From Schistosoma haematobium (taxonomy: Eukaryota > Platyhelminthes > Trematoda > Strigeidida > Schistosomatidae), in NCBI RefSeq assembly GCF_000699445.3, contig NC_067198.1:2671301-2735300 (forward strand): DNA of 64,000 nucleotides. The letters run 5' to 3'. This document shows, piece after piece, positions 45,540 through 58,189 of this stretch. The position numbers and the translations under genes are program-made. The number at the start of each line of letters is the position of its first letter. Within the stretch, counting starts at the first letter, position 1. A model generated the notes under the pieces. That model had not been told where the DNA came from and did no database searches. It worked only from the letters and a program-made list of their open reading frames with translations.

Positions 45540-46585
45540 ATAGTGATGATAAAGTTAAGAATATATTTCAAGAACAACTTGAGAGAAAGGATTAGTCAAC
45601 CATACAAGTGATATTCACCTCAAGATCGTTTGACATGATATTTGAAAAGTTGTAGAAACAGCAATAATACCTACCGGTAACTTAAAATAAAATGTCAAGA
45701 AAAATCAGTGAATTTGATTGGTGTCTACTGAACTGACAGATGATTGGGAATTTATCCCATCTAGCTGAGAATATAATGAGGAAAGGAGGTAATGAAAACA
45801 CAGACTGATGAGAAGCCAATTCAATGATCGTGAGCTGTGATGGGTAGCGAAAACAGAAGAGATGGAAAAGGCAGCAGCGATAGGTAACAGTAGACAACTG
45901 TTAAAACTTATCAAGGAAACAAGTATTAAAAAGGAAGTTGTTGGTGTGACTATCTCGGAAAGAGATAGAACTGTTATTCACTCTTAATCCAGGAGATTGA
46001 ACAGATGGGCAAAACACTTTGAAGAACAGTTCAACAAGTCTTCAGACACAGTTAAGTCATCCCATATCTACAAGCAACATGAATGGCGAATTAATCAAAT
46101 TTCTCCAAGCTTTAGTGACGTTGGAAAGACTTTAGGCAATCTTAAGCAAGAGTAGAGTCGAGAGGGCCTGGTGGATTAACTTTTGTTTATAAGTATGGTG
46201 GTACATTTTTAGCAGCTACATTAACTGGAATCATGGCTAAAATCTGAGAACTAGACAATATCCCGACTGATTTGTTTGGATTGTTGAAAGTCCTAGTCCA
46301 TAATATGGGACAAAACTCCTTTAGTGATGCTCATAAAGGAATCGCTTCAACTGATATATTGTCTTAAAAATTAGCCTCAACAATACTTCGACATCTAATT
46401 GAAGCTCGTAAAGACCGAACCCGAAAAACCTGAACATTTACAGACTTGAATGTGGATTTGTAGATCAAATATTCACCTTTCATGATGTTCTAGAACATAA
46501 CTGTACTTTTCGATGTCCGATAGAAATTGTAGTTCTTGACCTTAAGGTTAAGTTAGACTCTGTTAGTCATGAGATCCTGGGGAAA
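45540..46585 (+). mobile_element. Degenerate CR1/Perere-like LINE, ORF2 middle part
   Basis: Broken reading frames show the linker after the endonuclease and early RT pieces: ATGNSRQLLKLIKETS-like text near 45875, a RLNRWAKHFEEQFN segment, and LDLKVKLDSVSHEIL near 46540. There are many stops and shifts. It is cut at its 3' side by the RTE-type element. Confidence 0.65.
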
Positions 46586-49230
46586 GCGGGGATTTCAATG
46601 AACATCATCCAATGCTATGCGCCTACCAACGACTACAATGAAGACGCTAAAGATCAATTCTACAATAGGCTGCAGTCAATCATCGAGAAGTGTCCAACAA
46701 AGGACCTGACCATTCTGATGGGAGATTTCAATGCCAAGGTTGGAACGGACAACACTGGGTACGAAGACATCATGGGACGACACGGACTTGGAGAAAGAAA
46801 CGAAAATGGTGAGAGATTTGCAAATCTATGTCCCTTTAATAAGCTGGTCATAGGCGGCACCATATTCCCACATAAACGCATACACAAAACCACATGGACT
46901 TCACCGGATCACTCTACACAAAACCAAATCGACCATATTTGCATCAACATAAAGTTCAGGAGGACTATAGAGGACGTGAGAACCAAGAGAGGAGCTGATA
47001 TAGCATCAGATCATCACTTGCTGGTCGCCCAGATGAAGTTGAAACTCAAGAAACACTGGACAACGGGGCGGAAAATATCACAAATGTTCAATACGGCCTT
47101 TCTTGAGGATACTAACAAACTCAACAAATTCAAGATAGTCCTCAGCAACAAGTTCCAGGCCTTTCATGATCTACTCAATGGAGAAGGAACTACTGTGGAG
47201 AGCAACTGGAAGGGGATCAAAGAAGCAATCACTTCAACATGTCATAAGGTCCTGGGTCACAAGAAGCACCATCACAAGGAATGGATCACTGTTGATACAC
47301 TGGATAAGATTCAAGAAAGGAGGAACAAAAAGCAGCAATCAATACCAGCCGAACAAGGGCGGAAAAAGCCAAGGCACAAGCTGAATACACGGAAGTAAAC
47401 AAACAAGTGAAGAGGAGCATTAGAAACGACAAACGTAAACATGTGGAAGATTTAGCAACGGCGGCAGAAAAGGCTGCAAGAGAATGAAACATGAGACAAT
47501 TGTATGACATAACAAAGAAACTCTCCGGAAATCGCCGCAAACCAGAACGACCAGTGAAAATTAAGGAAGGCGAGGTAATCACCAACATTGAAGAACAACA
47601 AAACAGGTGGGTAGAACACTTCAAAGAACTCTTGAATCGACCAGCTCCACTGAACCCACCCAACATCGAAGCAGCATTCACGAACCTGCCAATCGATGTT
47701 GGCCCACCAATAATTGAAGAGATCAGCATGGCCATCAGGTAAATCAAGAGTGGCAAAGCAGTAGGACCGGACAACATTCCAGCAGAGGCACTAAAAGCAG
47801 ACGTAGCGGCAAGTGCAAGGATAATTCACATTCTCTTCGATAAGATTTGGGATGAGGAACAAGTACCAACAGACTGGAAAGAAGGACTTCTGATCAAAAT
47901 ACCGAAGAAAGACTATCTCAGCAACTGTGATAACTATAGAGGCATCACTCTCCTCTCAATACCAGTAAAAGTCTTCAACAGGGTATTGTTAAACAGGATG
48001 AAGGACTCCGTAGACGCCCAACTTCGTGATCAACAGGCAGGATTCCGTAAGGATAGATCCTGTACAGACCGAATCGCAACTCTACGGATCATTGTGGAAC
48101 AATCAATTGAATGGAATTCATCACTCTACATCAACTTCATTGACTACGAAAAAACATTTGACAGCGTGGACAGAACAACACTATGGAAGCTTCTTCGACA
48201 CTACGGCGTGCCTCAGAAGATAGTCAATATCATACAGAATTCATATGATTAGTTAAACTGCAAAATCGAGCATGGAGGAGAGTTCACTAAGTCGTTCGAA
48301 GTAAAGACCGGTGTCAGGCAAGGTTGCTTACTCTCACCTTTTCTCTTTCTCCTGGTGATCGACTGGATCATGAAGACGTCAACATCTAAAAGGAAACACG
48401 GGATACAATCGACATCTAGGATGTAGTTGGACGATCTAGACTTCGCAGATGATCTGGTCCTTCTATCCCAAACGCAACAACAAATGCAGGGGAAGATGAC
48501 CAGTGTAGCAGCAGCCTCAGCAGCAGTACATCTCAATATACACGAAGGGAAAAGCAGGATTCTCCGATACAACACAGCATGCAACAATCCAATCAAAATT
48601 GACGGGGAAGATTTGGAAGATGCAAAAACCTTTACATATCTGGGTAGCATCATTGATGATTACGGTGGATCTGATGCAGATATGAAGGCGCGGATCGGCA
48701 AAGCAAGAGCAGCATATTTACAACTGAGAAACATCTGGGACTCAAAGCTACTGTCAACCAACACGAAGGTCAGGATTTTCAATACAAATGTCAAGACAGT
48801 TCTACTGTATAGGGCGGAAGCCTGGAGAACTACGAAAGTCATCATTCAGAAAATACAAGTGTTTATTAACAGTTGTCTACGCAAAATACTTCGGATCCGT
48901 TGGCCGGACACTATTAGCAACAACCTGCTGTGGGAGAGAACAAACCAGATCCCAGCGGAGAAAGAAATTAGAAAGAAGCGCTGGTAGTGGATAGGACACA
49001 CATTGAGGAAAACACCCAACTGCGTCACAAGACAGCCCCCCACATGGAATCCTCAAGGCCAAAGGAAAAGAGGAAGACCAATGAACACATTACGCCGGGA
49101 AATGGAAATAAACATGAGACGAATGAACAAGAATTGGATGGAACTAGAAAAGAAGGCCCAAGACAGAATGGGATGGAGAATGCTGGTCTGCGGCCCATGC
49201 TCCATTAGGAGTAACAGGAGTAAATAAGTA
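46585..49230 (+). mobile_element. RTE/SR2-like non-LTR retrotransposon, 5'-truncated, inactivated
   Basis: Endonuclease part 46598 to about 47330: YAPTND, GDFNAKVG, NQIDHI and SDHHLL are the APE-type catalytic and binding motifs. RT part from about 47470: QAGFRKDRSCTDRI (48036 on), GVRQGCLLSPFLF and [11 protein letters not shown], with the catalytic FADD at 48442-48453. The C-terminal region ends near 49227, followed by AGTAAATAAGTAA. It is broken by one frameshift near 47330 and stops at 47485, 47740, 48250, 48424 and 48985. The 5' part of the endonuclease is missing. It inserted into the older LINE at 45540-46585. RTE elements encode one polyprotein and copy themselves by target-primed reverse transcription; this copy cannot. 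Confidence 0.88.
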
Positions 49231-49364
49231 ACTACAATTTCGGTAATCACAATTAGAACATTCTTTTGATATTCGGAAACAAAGTAGTTTAAGTAAAATT
49301 GTCAATTGAATAAGATTAATTTTTAATTAATCTCAATAGTAATTCAATTGGTAACAATATAAAT

Positions 49365-49690
49365 CCACTTGGTATTGCTTTATTTATATCTTTCCATTGT
49401 TATTTAGGAATGCAACTGATCGATCTCTTTTATGGTATATGTGTATCCTGTGCGGATTGCCTTGATACAGCATTAATTCACAAGCATTATAAGCAAAGAT
49501 GGATAGTGGTGGAATCGTTCTATTTGGGACTCGATAACTGAATGTATCTGGGACTCGAAATCAATACCGTTCGCTCCAAATGCTATTGCGTTATCCACTT
49601 AGCTATTAAGTCCTAATATCCACTAGCTTTTACACTGGGATGAAGTTTGAATTCAATTGGTGTTGTTTTACATGTACATATACTCAGTAA
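49365..49690 (-). repeat. Family A repeat, ribozyme mostly deleted
   Basis: Minus copy with complete tail (49365-49500), a ribozyme reduced to GTTCTATTTGGGACTCG, and tRNA-like head, followed by head leader and a tail-like piece (TTGGTGTTGTTTTACATGTA). Confidence 0.75.
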
Positions 49691-50277
49691 ATCAATTAGA
49701 CTAGAATACTATAAATAATAACAGATTTTTTTATTTATTAAGATCATGAACCGATTGATATAAGACTACCATTGAAAACCTAACATCAATCGGTATTTAC
49801 GCTTGAAAAACGTTAAGCTACTATGCAAAAGCACACTATTATTATGATTAGTAAATATGCCATTTATATTAAATGGATATGTAAACCAAACGATTCAAGT
49901 TTTTGTTTTTTGCTGTGTGTGTAAAGAGTTAGTAAACATAAAACATTGACGATATATTCACTGCATTACACCATAGTAACTATTATAATATTATTTATTA
50001 ATCAATCAAATTGTATTCATCTATTGAATTCACTTGAAATAAGGTATACAAATAATTGATAAATAAAAGCATATATTCAAAATGAATTGATTTATGAACA
50101 AACAAAAAAAAGAGAGAGGGGGGGGAGAGCGTGGGAACATTACATGCATTTTTAATATTCGATAGTTTATAAAACAAATCAATTATTACATCATAACTAT
50201 TAAATTATTAAAACTATGAAATATATAGTTACTATATTATGTAATTCATTTAGTTAAGTCTTGGAAACAAATAAATT
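49691..50277. other. Intronic stretch with simple runs
   Basis: AT-rich, with a short family B tail scrap near 49740-49795 and an AG/G-rich run near 50110. No exon was seen. Confidence 0.5.
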
Positions 50278-50710
50278 TGTCTCATGATCTCAACTGTTTA
50301 AAATTACTACAATCTCCATAAAACCCCCTTTTGATACGAATCAACATATGCTCACTAGTGACTGACTTCAAGAGGTTTTTCCTGGAGCTCTAGTGAGGAG
50401 CAGTGACCAGTGGAGTTCAACTGGGTCAGTTGTGAGATAATAACTTACTGATGACAGTGGTGAATGTGTCACTCAATTTCGTGGATAAGCTGAAGTTAGA
50501 CATTAACACAGTTGGATGCCGGCCGACTTAGTGGTCTAGTTGGTTAAGCGCCTGGTGCGAGACTGATAGCGCCTGAGTTCGGATCCCGCGAGACGCGGTC
50601 GTGGGTGTGCACTGTTAAAGGGTCCCACAATAGGACGAAGTGGCCGTCCAGTGCTTCCAGGTTTTCCATTGTGGTCTAGCTTCAATTGACTCATGATCTC
50701 AATTGTTAAC
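50278..50710 (+). repeat. Family B full unit, ribozyme core mutated
   Basis: Complete unit with tail sequence at both ends. Stems are well kept (GTCC/GGAC; GCACTG/CAGTGC), but the core reads TTAAAGG and GAAG. Confidence 0.8.
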
Positions 50711-50931
50711 ATTTATTACATATTCTTAATATCAACTTTAAACAATTACAAGCATATAATCTTCAATTGATTCAATGAAACTAAACTCTCTCTTATGATC
50801 TAGTAAATGGTTAATATAAAAGTATAATCCTTAAAACTATTGTTCGTTATAAGGAAAACAAAAACATGGAACTACCTATAAAATGTTATTTCAACAATTA
50901 AAATTGCTCCAAAATCTAAGTTCATTCTTAA

Positions 50932-51300
50932 ATTTATTTATTTGTTTATATATTTATTTGAACACATAAATATTGGTACAAAGGGGAGCCGAATACATGT
51001 ATATGCCAAACAAGTTACTTGATTTGTGTGACGGCCGTGATACTGTCTGGGTGCCCAGACCGAAGCATGTGATTTTCGTAGGAGGCCACACCCGGAGCCT
51101 TTGACCTAACGATCTGACTTATAAGACAGTGGCGTAACGTTATGAGATGCAGTCCTATGGTAGCCGGTGACTGGAGATTGGTTCATACGCCATTTGTTCC
51201 TTCAGGAAGCTGGAATCAGGGTTTTCCAACACCCCTAAGTATATCCTCTATATCCATTAATCCGGTTAAAGTGCCGGACATTTTTAAATTATTGGGATCC
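50932..51300 (-). repeat. Family D repeat, truncated
   Basis: From the T-rich complement of the A-rich end through the GGTTAAAGTGCCGGACATT block, then diverges. Confidence 0.75.
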
Positions 51301-51837
51301 GTCACATGGATAATAGTGTTTTTTTTAAGTTGCAATCCTATTGTTTTATTTTTAGAAAGACCAACATGTTTTAAACGAAATAATCTGTATATTGAAAATC
51401 TCACTTCATGTAAAGAGTAGCCAATAAATTTGATCAGATACTAGTGAAGATGCCACAAGTATTCGGAGTTTAACAACACCTTAACCATTAACATCTTTTA
51501 TAATCGAAATGTGCTCACCCAATGAAATCAAAAGTCAGAAGCGAAGAAGTTCGAAAATATATTTGATAGGCTATTAATATATTAAGTCACTGATCTAAAC
51601 TGATTAACAGTTGCAGGAGAAGTTGAGCACGACATTCCCAATCATAATCTAGTGCGAATGCATGACCGAGCACCTTCAGCTAGGTGAGTCCATTAAAACT
51701 AATGTGGTCAGCATCAAATGTCAAAGACTTACAGAGCTATTGATTTTGTGGATTTATTTACCGCCACACTAATTATACAGTTCTTCATGAAGCAAACTAG
51801 TTTTATATAGTCTTTTTAACAATACTTATGCTTGATT
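51301..51837. other. Intronic AT-rich stretch, nothing recognised
   Basis: No exon, RNA gene or clear repeat was seen. Confidence 0.5.
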
Positions 51838-52135
51838 CACGACTCAGTAACTAAGTGAATAACACGATAGCGTTTAAAGTGAACGGTATTAGGTTCGAGT
51901 TCCAGAGTGAATATCAACTCTGAAGTGCAGGTACATCCAACTGACAAGTCTCAAATAGGAGAAAACGTGCGTCAAACTGAATTCCACTGTTAGCCACTAT
52001 CCATCTTTTGCTTAAAAATCTGGTGACTCAATGTAATATCAAGGCGATCCACATAGTATGTCAACAATAGACTGGTCAATTGCAGTCTTATACATCAATG
52101 GGAAGATTCAAGTAAATCATACCAAGTGAATTTAT
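51838..52135 (+). repeat. Family A full-length repeat, decayed ribozyme
   Basis: Head (AGTAACTAAGTGAATAACA, GGTTCGAGTTCC), ribozyme with CTGACAA core and the GTCAAACTG variant, and complete tail. Confidence 0.82.
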
Positions 52136-52655
52136 GCTTGATTATAAAAAATTAAGTATCCATATATCTATAGAAATCATTAAAAAATACCTGATTATAG
52201 TATTTTTCATATTTTTTTGTTTATTTTTTTAGTTACCACGCGATTTTTTTTTAAAAAAAAAAGAACTACGAGATATACATTTTTTTTCTTCTTTTTTTTC
52301 ACATGCACACTAAACACAAATAGAATAAATTTAAGTAAATATAATGGTTTAATGAAATTATATCAATATAGTTGTGAACTGATAAAACGTTCGATACGGA
52401 ATGAAAAAAAAAATCAAAAAAAAGAAATAAAAATTTAAAAAAATAGATTACGTCATGCATAGTAACCAACATTATATATTTTATATTATAGGAAAAATAC
52501 ATTCATTGTATGAAATATATAAAGAACTTAAACAAACTACTATAAATGATAGTACATTTTGTAGATATGTTTTTCATTATATGAATTCACTAACACATTA
52601 ATATATACATATATACATATAGGATTTCATGCTGAATGAACTAATAAACTAATTG
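52136..52655. other. Low-complexity T/A-rich intronic stretch
   Basis: Runs of T and A (52200-52300, 52400-52445). The ORFs on both strands are low complexity. Confidence 0.55.
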
Positions 52656-52659
52656 AAAT

Positions 52660-52925
52660 CATGATTTCACTGGTTGAAGCGGTGGACAGCCGCTTCATCC
52701 TGGTGCCGGCTCAGTGGTCTAATGGTTGAGTGCTCGTGCGCGAAACTAGTAGGTCCTGAGTTTGACTCCTACGGGGTGCGGGATCATGGATGCGCACTAC
52801 TGAGGAATCCTTAAATAGGACGAAGCCGCCATCCAGTGCTTTACAGGTTTTCTATGGTGGTCTAGCTTCAATTGACTCATGATTTCAACCGGTAAAATTT
52901 CTAAAAATCTCAACAAAACCCATTC
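52660..52925 (+). repeat. Family B unit
   Basis: Head, ribozyme (CTGAGGA kept, GAAG in place of GAAA) and tail. Confidence 0.75.
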
Positions 52926-53985
52926 TGAAATCATTATTATTTTGATAATGTAATAAGAAGATAAAGATTATCAGAACTATGTGACGATATATTAGCGTAA
53001 TACATTTCGAACAATCTGATCACACATAATATATTTGTTAAGAGTATTTATATATAGATATAAAAGATCAACTAGACTGAAAGTTGGGTAAGGGGAGATA
53101 AGGATAATGATGTGAACACAATTCAAAACCTAATCACTCTGGATAATAAGTCAATATTACAAGGGGTAGGTTTAAGATAAGAACAAACTGTTTTTGAACA
53201 CACAAAAGGGGGTTTGAATTTTCGTATGGCTAAGGCTTCAATAACCCTTAGTATACGCCCTTTTACACTATTATTATTTTGATAATATATTCTAAGAAAT
53301 TAAAAATATCAGAATAGGGGTATATTTATGGATATTATAATCAATTCAATAGTTGAGATTATGAATTAATTGAAGTTAGATGGTAATAGAATGAAATGGT
53401 CATCAACACAATGCTTTCAGGTTTTTCATGATGGTCTCATCTAGCTTCGATGAACTCATTATCTCAAACATTGAAATTAATAATAATAGTCAAAAAAGAA
53501 CGAAGTGGAAATATTCAAATGTTCAACAAGTAAAATGACAAATTAGGAGGGAAATGAAAAACAAAACAAAAAAAAACCCGAACATCTCTTATACATTTGG
53601 ATAAGTTTTGATGATAAAATGATAAGGTAGAGTTTCACAGTACCTTGGTTTACATCGGTTTAATCTCTTCTCATTAAATACTAATATTCAAGTGAAACTT
53701 GAATACTTTATTACAAAGTTAATCGATCGAATTAATACTAACGAAAGGTTACATCATAAGCTCATAGATTGTTTCCGGAATCTTCAAAGAAACAAAGATA
53801 CATTTTATTCACGTTCATAATGAATGATCACATAGTTGTAATATTTTACATACACACGTTACCCTTCTAACAAAGAATCAGGTATTATTTTACACTTTAA
53901 GCAACTATCTCAATTATTATTTGTTATAACTTGAAATAGAAATAATCACAATAGCATAAACAAGTTTGTAGATAATTTCAATTTT
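52926..53985. other. Intronic stretch with one family B scrap
   Basis: 53340-53490 is a collapsed family B remnant (minus tail next to plus ribozyme/tail). The rest is AT-rich without recognised features. Confidence 0.5.
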
Positions 53986-53989
53986 GATA

Positions 53990-54360
53990 ATTGAGATCAT
54001 CAGTCAATTAAAGTTAGGCCACAAAGGAAAACCTGGAAGCACCGGACGGTTATCTCATCCTATTATGGGACTCTTCAGCAGTGTTGATCAGTTTCATGGA
54101 TTGGTTGAAGTTGGACATTAGCGCCGTTGGATTCAGGCCAGCTTAGTGGTTTAGTAGTTAAGACTGGTAGGAGACTGGTAGGTTCTGGGTTCGAATATCG
54201 TGAGGCGAGAATCATGGATGAGCACTGCTGAGGAGTGCCTCAATAAGACGAAACCGCCGTCCAGTGATTCCAGGTTTTTCATGTTGGTCTAACTTCAATT
54301 GACTCATGATCTCAACTATTGAAATTACTATAATATCCACAGAAACCCTTCTGACATTGA
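53990..54360. repeat. Family B inverted pair
   Basis: Minus ribozyme/tail 53990-54085 and plus unit 54090-54360 with a good head (GGTTCGAAT) and ribozyme. Confidence 0.78.
54216..54273 (+). ncRNA. Hammerhead-like motif, family B
   Basis: GAGCACTG, CTGAGGA, GAAA, CCGCC, GTC, CAGTGATTCC. The core is consensus and stem I has five pairs; stem II (GTGCC…AAGAC) is weak. Confidence 0.5.
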
Positions 54361-54839
54361 AATTTTAATTACTTATTTTCTTATAGTAGATTATCTTAAA
54401 GTTCGTTTCCATTAATGAACACATTGACTTAATGATAAAGCTTGAATTAATCAAGTAATTACAAAAAAAATTTGGTAAAGATTAACGATTAGGGAATATA
54501 TTAAAGCAATAAGCCATAGGTTCATATGTAAACTTGAATATATAAACAAAACAAGAAATAAAATGTTTGTAGAACTGAATGAATCAGATGTAATTCACTA
54601 CTTACACTTTATACATAAAAGCTGATACGGTGAATGCTACTCAAAAGATTATTTATAAGCGAAGAGAACAGTTCCTGAAGGTCAAAAAGTACATCTTATA
54701 CAGAATACTTTAGAGGTCAGAAGTGAAGGGCAAGAAGATAGTCAACAACCAAATGAAATTTCAGAAAATAACAATATTCAAACGAATTGTTGAAAACTAG
54801 ATACAAATGTTGCACAAATATTCTATAGTTTAAATAAAC
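54361..54839. other. Intronic AT-rich stretch, nothing recognised
   Basis: No exon, RNA gene or clear repeat was seen. Confidence 0.5.
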
Positions 54840-55450
54840 ATTCACTTGGTATTATTTGGCTTGTATCTTCCCATCGGGGTTTTAAGACTGCAATTGATCA
54901 GTCTGTTATTGGCATATGTGCATAGTGTGCGTATGTCTCGATATTGCCTTAATTCACAGTCTTTTTGTAAGCAATGATGGATAGTGGACTAGCAGTGGAA
55001 TCCAGGACGCGAGTCACTTAGTCTTATTTACGTCTCGTTAGCTGGATGTACCTGCATCTCACAGTTGATGTTCACTCTGGGCCTCGAACCCAGTACCATT
55101 CACTTGAAACGCCATCGCGTTATCCACTTAGTTACTGAGTCCTCATAGTACAGTGTGCACCTATGCCGATAACAGACTGATCAATTGCAGTCTTAAACCT
55201 TAATGGGAAGATACAAGCCAAATAATACCAAGTGAATTGAAATTCACCCCATTGCACAAGCAACTGGCTATCAGGACTCAGTAGCCAAGTGGATGAGGCG
55301 ATGGCGTTTGAAGCGAATGGTACTGGGTTGGAGTGCCACAGTGAACATCAACTCTGAGATGCAGGTACATCTAGCTGACGAGTCCCAAATAGGACGAAAC
55401 ACGCGTTGTGGATTCCACTGTTAGCCACTATCCATCATTGCTTAAATAAA
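54840..55450. repeat. Family A head-to-head composite, complete
   Basis: Minus full-length unit 54840-55150, plus tail fragment 55150-55235, plus unit 55236-55450. The minus ribozyme has the same altered core as at 24690-24935. Confidence 0.87.
55361..55420 (+). ncRNA. Sm-alpha-type hammerhead, cleavage site altered
   Basis: CTGACGA, perfect GTCC/GGAC stem II and GAAAC are present, but the cleavage region reads GCGTTGTGG instead of GCGTCCTGG. Confidence 0.5.
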
Positions 55451-55494
55451 CGTTGTTTTGATAAACAAAGTCCCGACATTAAAAACTGATCCTT

Positions 55495-55670
55495 AAAGAC
55501 AAGATGAAGATATCATGATCATAATTGGAAATGCAAGAACAATGAAGTTCGAGACACTTATTGAATATTTTGCAAAGTATCATAATATGGTTTTTCTATT
55601 TTACCAAGTAACTCTGTATATTTGGGTTAAATACGATACGGTTGTCCTCACCTGCGTACTCCTTCACTAC
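55495..55670 (+). repeat. Family P repeat, 5'-truncated
   Basis: AATGCAAGAACAATGAAGTT through the TTTTGCAAAG and TTCACTAC end. The palindromic head is missing. Confidence 0.55.
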
Positions 55671-55703
55671 TAGAAGAATAGAATTACTGAGATTTAAAAA
55701 GAA

Positions 55704-56062
55704 ATTCGGCGAGATTATAATTTATATATGAATCAATCAGATTAAAGATAACAGATCTTCGATTTTGGCGCAAAATTCATTCATCCATTTGGCTAAATAG
55801 TTTTAGCATTACAGCTGTTGTCAGTTCATGATGAAAACCTTAAATCTAATTCACTTGATATTGTTTCACTTGAATCTTCCCATTGATGTTTTTGGACTGA
55901 AATTGATCTAATTGTTAACCTTAACCATCAACTGTAAATTCCAATTCTAATTCCTTACGTTGGTTTATAACCTTCATTTAGTCCTGGTTATTAGGTGAAC
56001 ACTCTCCAGGTCAGTCTAGCGTCGCTCAAATGTCATCCATAAATTATAGACTCACCTAAATA
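55704..56062. mobile_element. Family E element with nested family A tail
   Basis: Ends TTCGGCGAGATTATAATTTA and CCATAAATTATAGACTCACC. 55850-55915 is an inserted piece of family A tail (TTCACTTGATATTGTTTCAC…), so it postdates the E element. Confidence 0.72.
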
Positions 56063-56159
56063 GAAATCTAGAAATCTGAAAAAAGATTAAAATCTTCACT
56101 AGGGCTAATTCATATTACTAATTATTAGTTGCTGTTAATTTGATACTCTGTAATCAATT

Positions 56160-56315
56160 AATAATGAGATTATGGATGCGTTCTCCTGAAGAGTCTCATG
56201 GTAGGATGAAACGGCCGTTTAGTGTTTCCAGGTTTCCCATGATGATCTAGCTTCAATTGACTCATAAAATCAATTATTAAATTATTAAAACCTCCACAAA
56301 ACCTTCTTCTAACAA
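56160..56315 (+). repeat. Family B ribozyme-tail fragment
   Basis: Core CTGAAGA and GAAAC, but GTT at the cleavage triplet and weak stems. The head is missing. Confidence 0.65.
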
Positions 56316-56371
56316 TGAGATAATACTTGGATTTCCATTTTTTTAATTACCTAAGTATTCCTTAGTCTAAC

Positions 56372-56863
56372 TGTTATATCCCAATGAGAATAATGAATGG
56401 TAACTGTTGAAATCTATTTCTGTACTAATACTATACATATGTTTTTCATAGTGAAATTGTTGAGTAACTAAGCTATTCATATTCATGTTCCTCTTTTTAT
56501 AAGTTTTATTTTGACCTATGGACTATTATGATACGATTTGCCATTCTCGAGTTATGCGCAGTCTATTAATTATTATCTCCCACATTCACAACCACTTTTG
56601 GCTAATTGTTGTACAAATGTTATTTTCTATTTTATGGTATTTAAACTCATTATGTTTGAAATATAAGGATTCATATTGTAAAGGCTGAGATTGGTGTTCT
56701 GCACTTAATAGGCAGGGCTAGTCAGGAAGCAGAACCGTTAAGGACTCTAGACTGCTCACACGGGTTTTATGCGTCATTGATCCGGTCAATAAATGACTGT
56801 TCTCCAATTGGCGGTGTCATCACGTTATGCATTAACAGGGCACACAGGTCACAAGTTATAACA
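56372..56863. mobile_element. Solo LTR, 492 bp
   Basis: Ends TGTTATA and TATAACA are perfect inverted ends (TG…CA). It is flanked on both sides by CTAAC, a 5-bp target duplication. A second, truncated copy is at 61286-61757. No internal coding region is present. The 5-bp duplication fits Ty3/gypsy- or Bel/Pao-type elements. Confidence 0.82.
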
Positions 56864-57290
56864 CTAACAAAGCTGAACAGTGTTCAAGTTAGCAACAAAT
56901 GGCTAGTAATGTCATTTTGTCGATAACCTACTATCTTTACTGAAATCATCAACATATAATGAATGTATGTATGATACTAGAACATAAATATCATATATTG
57001 CATTCTATATAATAAAAAAAAAGATAAATTATTTTAGAGGTTAGGGTCGTTGTTTTTGATAAAGAAGAAGAGTGTTCAATGTTCAGTATACTCATAATTA
57101 AAACAAAAATCAGTTGATTATTTGTAATATATATAACTAATAAAAACTGTTCTATAAGCTGAGAAATGTCACAGTGATGATAGGGGTGTTTCTTTTAATT
57201 TGACAATAATAACTCAAAGAGTATATATTCATATTTTATAATAGTCTTTAGCTGTCATCCGGTTTTAAACAATCTACCTATTGATAACTA

Positions 57291-58076
57291 ATTTTGAAAA
57301 GAGCAAGAACAAAAACATTCTAGCAGTATAGCATGAATTCATTTTATTTCATCTGGGTCTCGTCAGCTGCTTACAACCTGTGATATTTAAAAAGATAATA
57401 ATTACATAATGAGTTCAAATTCCTTACTGAATATTGTAAATATATACCTAATGTGAAAGAATATTCTACAGCATTAATTGTGACAACAGTTCAAAAGTGG
57501 GTTAGAAACAATCGATTACATAATGAACAAACCTTGATAGGAATATAGTGAGTGCAGTTCAGTTGAAAGACAGTTGAAAAAAATAGAATCAATGATGTAA
57601 TAAATGCAAGAGAAAAAGAAAAAAATGTTAAGGTGCAGTGAAGGAATATTTGTCACCAGGGGAAGGAAAGATAAACAACCGTCTCCTTTTGAATATATAG
57701 GTCAGTTTTTTTGACGCCTGATAGCAACGGCTTCAGCCAACTTCAGAAGACTGGAGTTCGGCTGCTTACTAATCACCCTAAAAGATTGTAAGGTATCGTC
57801 AGGTAGATACTTTACTCACTATATTGCTATCTATGTTTATTCATTATGTAATCAATTGTTTCTAACCCACTTTTGAACTGTTGTCACAATTAATGCTGTA
57901 GAATATTCTTTCATATTAGGTATATATTTACAATATACAGTAAGCAATTTAAACTCATTATGTAATTATTATCTTTTTAAATATCACAGGTTGTAAGCAG
58001 CTGACGAGACCCAGATGAAATAAAATGAATTCATGCTATACTGCTAGAATGTTTTTGTTCTTGCTCTTTTCAAAAT
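57291..58076. mobile_element. Foldback element with arms of about 260 bp
   Basis: 57291-57553 and 57820-58076 are reverse complements with only a few differences. The centre of about 265 bp is unrelated. A partial relative of one arm lies at 63062-63160. No coding capacity was recognised. Confidence 0.85.
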
Positions 58077-58189
58077 GATAATGGGAACTATGTGTATGAG
58101 ATATCTAATTTGATAATCGTAATCCTCAATTGTATTTAATGATTGCTGATGAAAAAACAATATATTCAAAACAAAAAAATTTGAATTTT

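Noticed and set aside
57340..57370. Hammerhead in the foldback arm
   Set aside because: CTGACGA and a nearby GATGAAAT resemble the core, but stem II does not pair and no cleavage triplet with stem I was found.
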